Source: Bacteroidales bacterium
GTDB taxonomy: Bacteria; Bacteroidota; Bacteroidia; Bacteroidales; UBA1715
Reading direction: 5' to 3'
Assembly: GCA_017516865.1 (NCBI GenBank)
Contig: JAFXAU010000009.1
Location: forward strand, 87,498-151,497
DNA length: 64,000 bases
Below are positions 62,301 to 64,000 of the stretch, in pieces. Position 1 is the first letter of the stretch; every line of letters begins with the position of its first letter. The position numbers were made by a program, and so were the translations under genes. Under the pieces are notes generated by a model that worked only from the letters and a program-made list of their open reading frames with translations, ran no database searches and was not told the origin of the DNA.

Positions 62301-63991
62301 TAGCACTTGAAAATATGAAAGCTGAACTATCTGCGTCAGAAGTATTTCCAACACAAAAATATAAGTTATGTGAAGAAATCCCTATTCATGTGGATTTATA
62401 TAATTCTGGACGAGCAAGTCTTTCCGATGTTGGATTTATAATATGTGAAGATTTCTTTTCATCTAATAATGTTATTTTAACCAATGATGCAGTTGATGTT
62501 TCATATCAGAATCATTTATTTAGAATAAATGATTCTTTTATAGGCAATATAACTACAACAAATGACCTTTTGTCTTCTACAGTGCTCTTTCTTACGGATT
62601 CAATACTTCCTTCTCGAAATACTGATGCAGATATCGTTTCTATGGATTTTTCAGTTATGGTTGAATGTGATTCCAATGTTGTGATATCACCGTTAATTTT
62701 TAAAACATCTGCAATAACTAATTGTGGACAACCTCAAGAAAAAACGTTTGTATATAATTTACCAATAGATGGTCTTGATAAAATTCAAATGTTGGAAATA
62801 ACAACCTCAAGTACACAATTTATTGCTACGCAATCTGAAGGTATCGCAGAAGGGCAGCTTATGGTAACAGTAACAAATAATAGTTCTACCGAACCATTGG
62901 GAAATATTATTATAAAAGTTAAATTGCCAGATGGCTTGACTATAGATGAAACACGTTCAGATTTTCAAGATTTTTCATTGCGTATGTTATCAAATTACAA
63001 CGAAACCACAGATATTGAACTTATAGCACCTTCAGGATATGAAATTCCTATAAATGAATCCCGTCTGTTTACGCTAACTTTGCAGGAGAACAAACATTGT
63101 CCAACCTCAAAATCAATTGCACTGGTTTCTGCGAGTATTCCAGTAAAAGTAGCAAGTAATTGTGGAACAGATTCTTGTGTAGTACGTGCACAAACGATTA
63201 GTGATTCTGTTGAACTTCAACGCTTACGACAACCTGTGATAGTTACCATAACAGGTGCCGATACAGTATGTGTTGGTAACGAAGTGACGCTGACTGCTTC
63301 TGGTGCTGATTCATACCAATGGAGCACAGGTAGTACAAATGCAATTACCGAAGTTACGTATCCTACCACAACGTACCATGTAACAGGTACTACTTCAGAT
63401 GGATGTTCAGGAGAAGCGGAACATACAATAACCTTCGTTGAACGATTGACACAACCTCAATTGGTCTTGGTAGTTGGTTCTGATACGGTTACCAATGGAA
63501 AAATTCAATATTCAGATTGGAGTACATTAGGTGAACAGATAATTCACCCAATAACTGATACAGAAGGCATTCTGACACAAATCAACCAACCTAATGATGG
63601 AGGATGTGGAACGTATGAATATCAATATACCATTACAACTCAGTGTGATTCTCTTGCTGCAAGCATTACCTTTGAGGTTGAAAATTGTGATACCACAACG
63701 TGCGAAGACGGTGATTTGGTTGTAATAGAAGGCAAGCCTGGTTATACTTTGGAAGATTTAGACGTATTGAGAGGATATGTACAAAATGGTGCAACATTAC
63801 AACCTGCTTCTGACGGAGGGTTTACGATAACACTTCAGACTAACTGCGGAGAAACAACCTATACGCTTAATGGTTGTTTTATTAACAACGCTGATATAAA
63901 TAAAGATGGGGTTGTTAATAACGCCGATATTGATAGATTGGCAGAACTGATATTGGAGCAAATAAATTGTCAAAACAACCAAAATTTTTAG
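59354..63991 (+). CDS. Large secreted repeat protein ending in a dockerin-like calcium loop
   Basis: Predicted exported protein of 1545 residues with a signal peptide (residues 1-22, ending VCFAQ). The body is a series of beta-sandwich modules of DUF11/CARDB type (FVKNTGNAKAPNVTLRIKP, VTNNSSTEPLGNIIIKVKLP). A PKD/SprB-like module follows near residue 1300 (SGADSYQWSTGSTNAITEV, TSDGCSGEAEHTITF). The C-terminus (about 1505-1535) reads NNADINKDGVVNNADIDRLA, one calcium-binding loop with Asp, Asn and Asp in dockerin type I positions; the usual second loop is absent. No T9SS tail is present. Dockerins bind cohesins, but no cohesin or glycoside hydrolase is seen here. Codon use is distinctly A+T rich. 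The stop lies 9 bases from the window end. Confidence 0.7.
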   Translation: MKLKHLFLTFSFVVGVFSVCFAQQQQTALNVTTTSTSDTLDFAGREQAHFTTDIINTTPNGLFIDNMQLQIPDGFELFSLELKKNGVILVRDSTSMYLNDTLQSSEAYTLDYDIRLSCNAIPTNISNQFSILHSNNLQINYAKQDSICHDNFPTNSYRFLIPNLYMTVGKSTVNTNYNIKEIQWQTPIIDTISIRNTIGAGSISNLRVSMLLMQNIDAFSEIKFKIASQEYEPTYASGMYSIDLTSSDFRNAGLEDSFDGGEDLKILVFFKPTKFYLQTQVKYIAKVQNGFENCNEQTNASAICDYQCVNPNVILHAEAEVQQKANYCGEEFICNVTVSNISENILTNTLKNARLRFGNSGYQITSVEYNGTEMKELSPRIYRLPITDIDGDSIPDLLPQESFTFQVKAIIPTPTDNVNISIYLIGETIDGTYQEVGDIFSSSLTKRQFSLLSPTDSRSGDTATYHIDVDLNAQRYFETNGFIDAEYISLMYNDSIIKVDNQRRIGYNKDIDIIASCDKPQLFKLAVKTNECDVLYIVDSIVGNTVVECPDTLFNSSCIYVHTTEVLPITPQKINTCETFSIDAVGELSYLSNDTCSHPQRIIARVYDLDGQLKFESVACSVSVNGSSYSLQKISENTVNNGIVWASELLSFPYAESLNLVPLQLTAEVFIKGDHSLPNVSNCNIRVEFAIEDDENRIHNANSKGSILLVYDPQFRDNSSTQFPFEVESPIHIALTTTPAASSVKEHPIHLLHVELPAVDGFYYTTPSEVGQSYEVDLDSVGYSIDSSSSTIWGRFFPNVHALCATDGRPYNDSLHGTYTYSDYYASCDENETFSHDFFYMHPINAPVIEMDSSMEQGLTTYTTWNVFVKNTGNAKAPNVTLRIKPSENNVTDLNIAFITVNDTVISRPKYQKRGNVAYINIGDISKNQNDIVKVTVTMSGCVDEGISYLDVTAIWSCEDIMTTDNIPEEFELRNCNNFSTRLALENMKAELSASEVFPTQKYKLCEEIPIHVDLYNSGRASLSDVGFIICEDFFSSNNVILTNDAVDVSYQNHLFRINDSFIGNITTTNDLLSSTVLFLTDSILPSRNTDADIVSMDFSVMVECDSNVVISPLIFKTSAITNCGQPQEKTFVYNLPIDGLDKIQMLEITTSSTQFIATQSEGIAEGQLMVTVTNNSSTEPLGNIIIKVKLPDGLTIDETRSDFQDFSLRMLSNYNETTDIELIAPSGYEIPINESRLFTLTLQENKHCPTSKSIALVSASIPVKVASNCGTDSCVVRAQTISDSVELQRLRQPVIVTITGADTVCVGNEVTLTASGADSYQWSTGSTNAITEVTYPTTTYHVTGTTSDGCSGEAEHTITFVERLTQPQLVLVVGSDTVTNGKIQYSDWSTLGEQIIHPITDTEGILTQINQPNDGGCGTYEYQYTITTQCDSLAASITFEVENCDTTTCEDGDLVVIEGKPGYTLEDLDVLRGYVQNGATLQPASDGGFTITLQTNCGETTYTLNGCFINNADINKDGVVNNADIDRLAELILEQINCQNNQNF

Positions 63992-64000
63992 ATGCCATGA

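Overview
The window looks like chromosomal DNA of a Bacteroidota, most likely Bacteroidales-type, bacterium. The evidence is threefold. There are type IX secretion (T9SS) proteins: two giant cargo proteins with gliding-motility-type C-terminal domains, a type A sorting tail, a PorP/SprF outer-membrane protein and a PorE-like protein. There are families largely confined to this phylum (DUF4296, DUF2851, DUF3108, DUF6266, PepSY-like lipoproteins). Many genes are preceded by the phylum-specific promoter box TAnnTTTG. All assignments come from reading the sequence and translations; no database search was run.

Layout. 0.2-2.3 kb: aspartate kinase and LptB on the minus strand. 2.4-9.96 kb: a plus-strand cell-surface unit of a 2072-residue SprB-repeat adhesin, its SprF-type partner (overlapping start) and a DUF4296 lipoprotein, followed by uvrC. 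11.8-16.3 kb: an AAA/DUF4143 ATPase behind three 24-bp repeats at exact 32-bp spacing, then a uracil-DNA-glycosylase-superfamily protein and a large secreted protein on the minus strand. 16.4-16.6 kb: a rod-shaped RNA with its own terminator, a 6S RNA candidate. 16.8-22.7 kb (minus): ExbB, a Cys-rich membrane protein, ExbD, ExbD; then a TPR protein and PorE. 22.9-34.9 kb (plus): a duplicated-domain T9SS type A cargo, a ClC channel with CBS domains and a 2916-residue type B cargo. 34.9-46.4 kb: metF, an ABC-F ATPase, a thioredoxin-fold protein without CxxC, two small lipoproteins, a candidate small RNA, a PepSY-like lipoprotein, an ABC exporter pair, DUF3108, DUF2851 and tsaB. 46.5-46.65 kb: two tRNA-Leu genes. 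46.7-56.8 kb: a DPP4-type peptidase, thiL, a DUF2723 membrane protein, asnS, an SRPBCC protein and an ammonium transporter. 56.9-59.3 kb: a repeat-rich accessory stretch. It holds a family of covarying short palindromes, a MITE-like element with 14-bp terminal inverted repeats, a DUF6266 gene and a small HTH gene, with helically phased GTCCA repeats between the divergent promoters. 59.35-63.99 kb: a 1545-residue secreted protein ending in a dockerin-like calcium loop.

The dominant theme is the envelope. Proton-motive-force energisation (ExbB/ExbD), LPS export (LptB), the T9SS periplasmic anchor (PorE) and several large exported proteins lie within about 35 kb. The most unusual non-coding signals are the 32-bp iterons, the MITE and palindrome cluster, the phased GTCCA array and the small RNA candidate near 40.44 kb.
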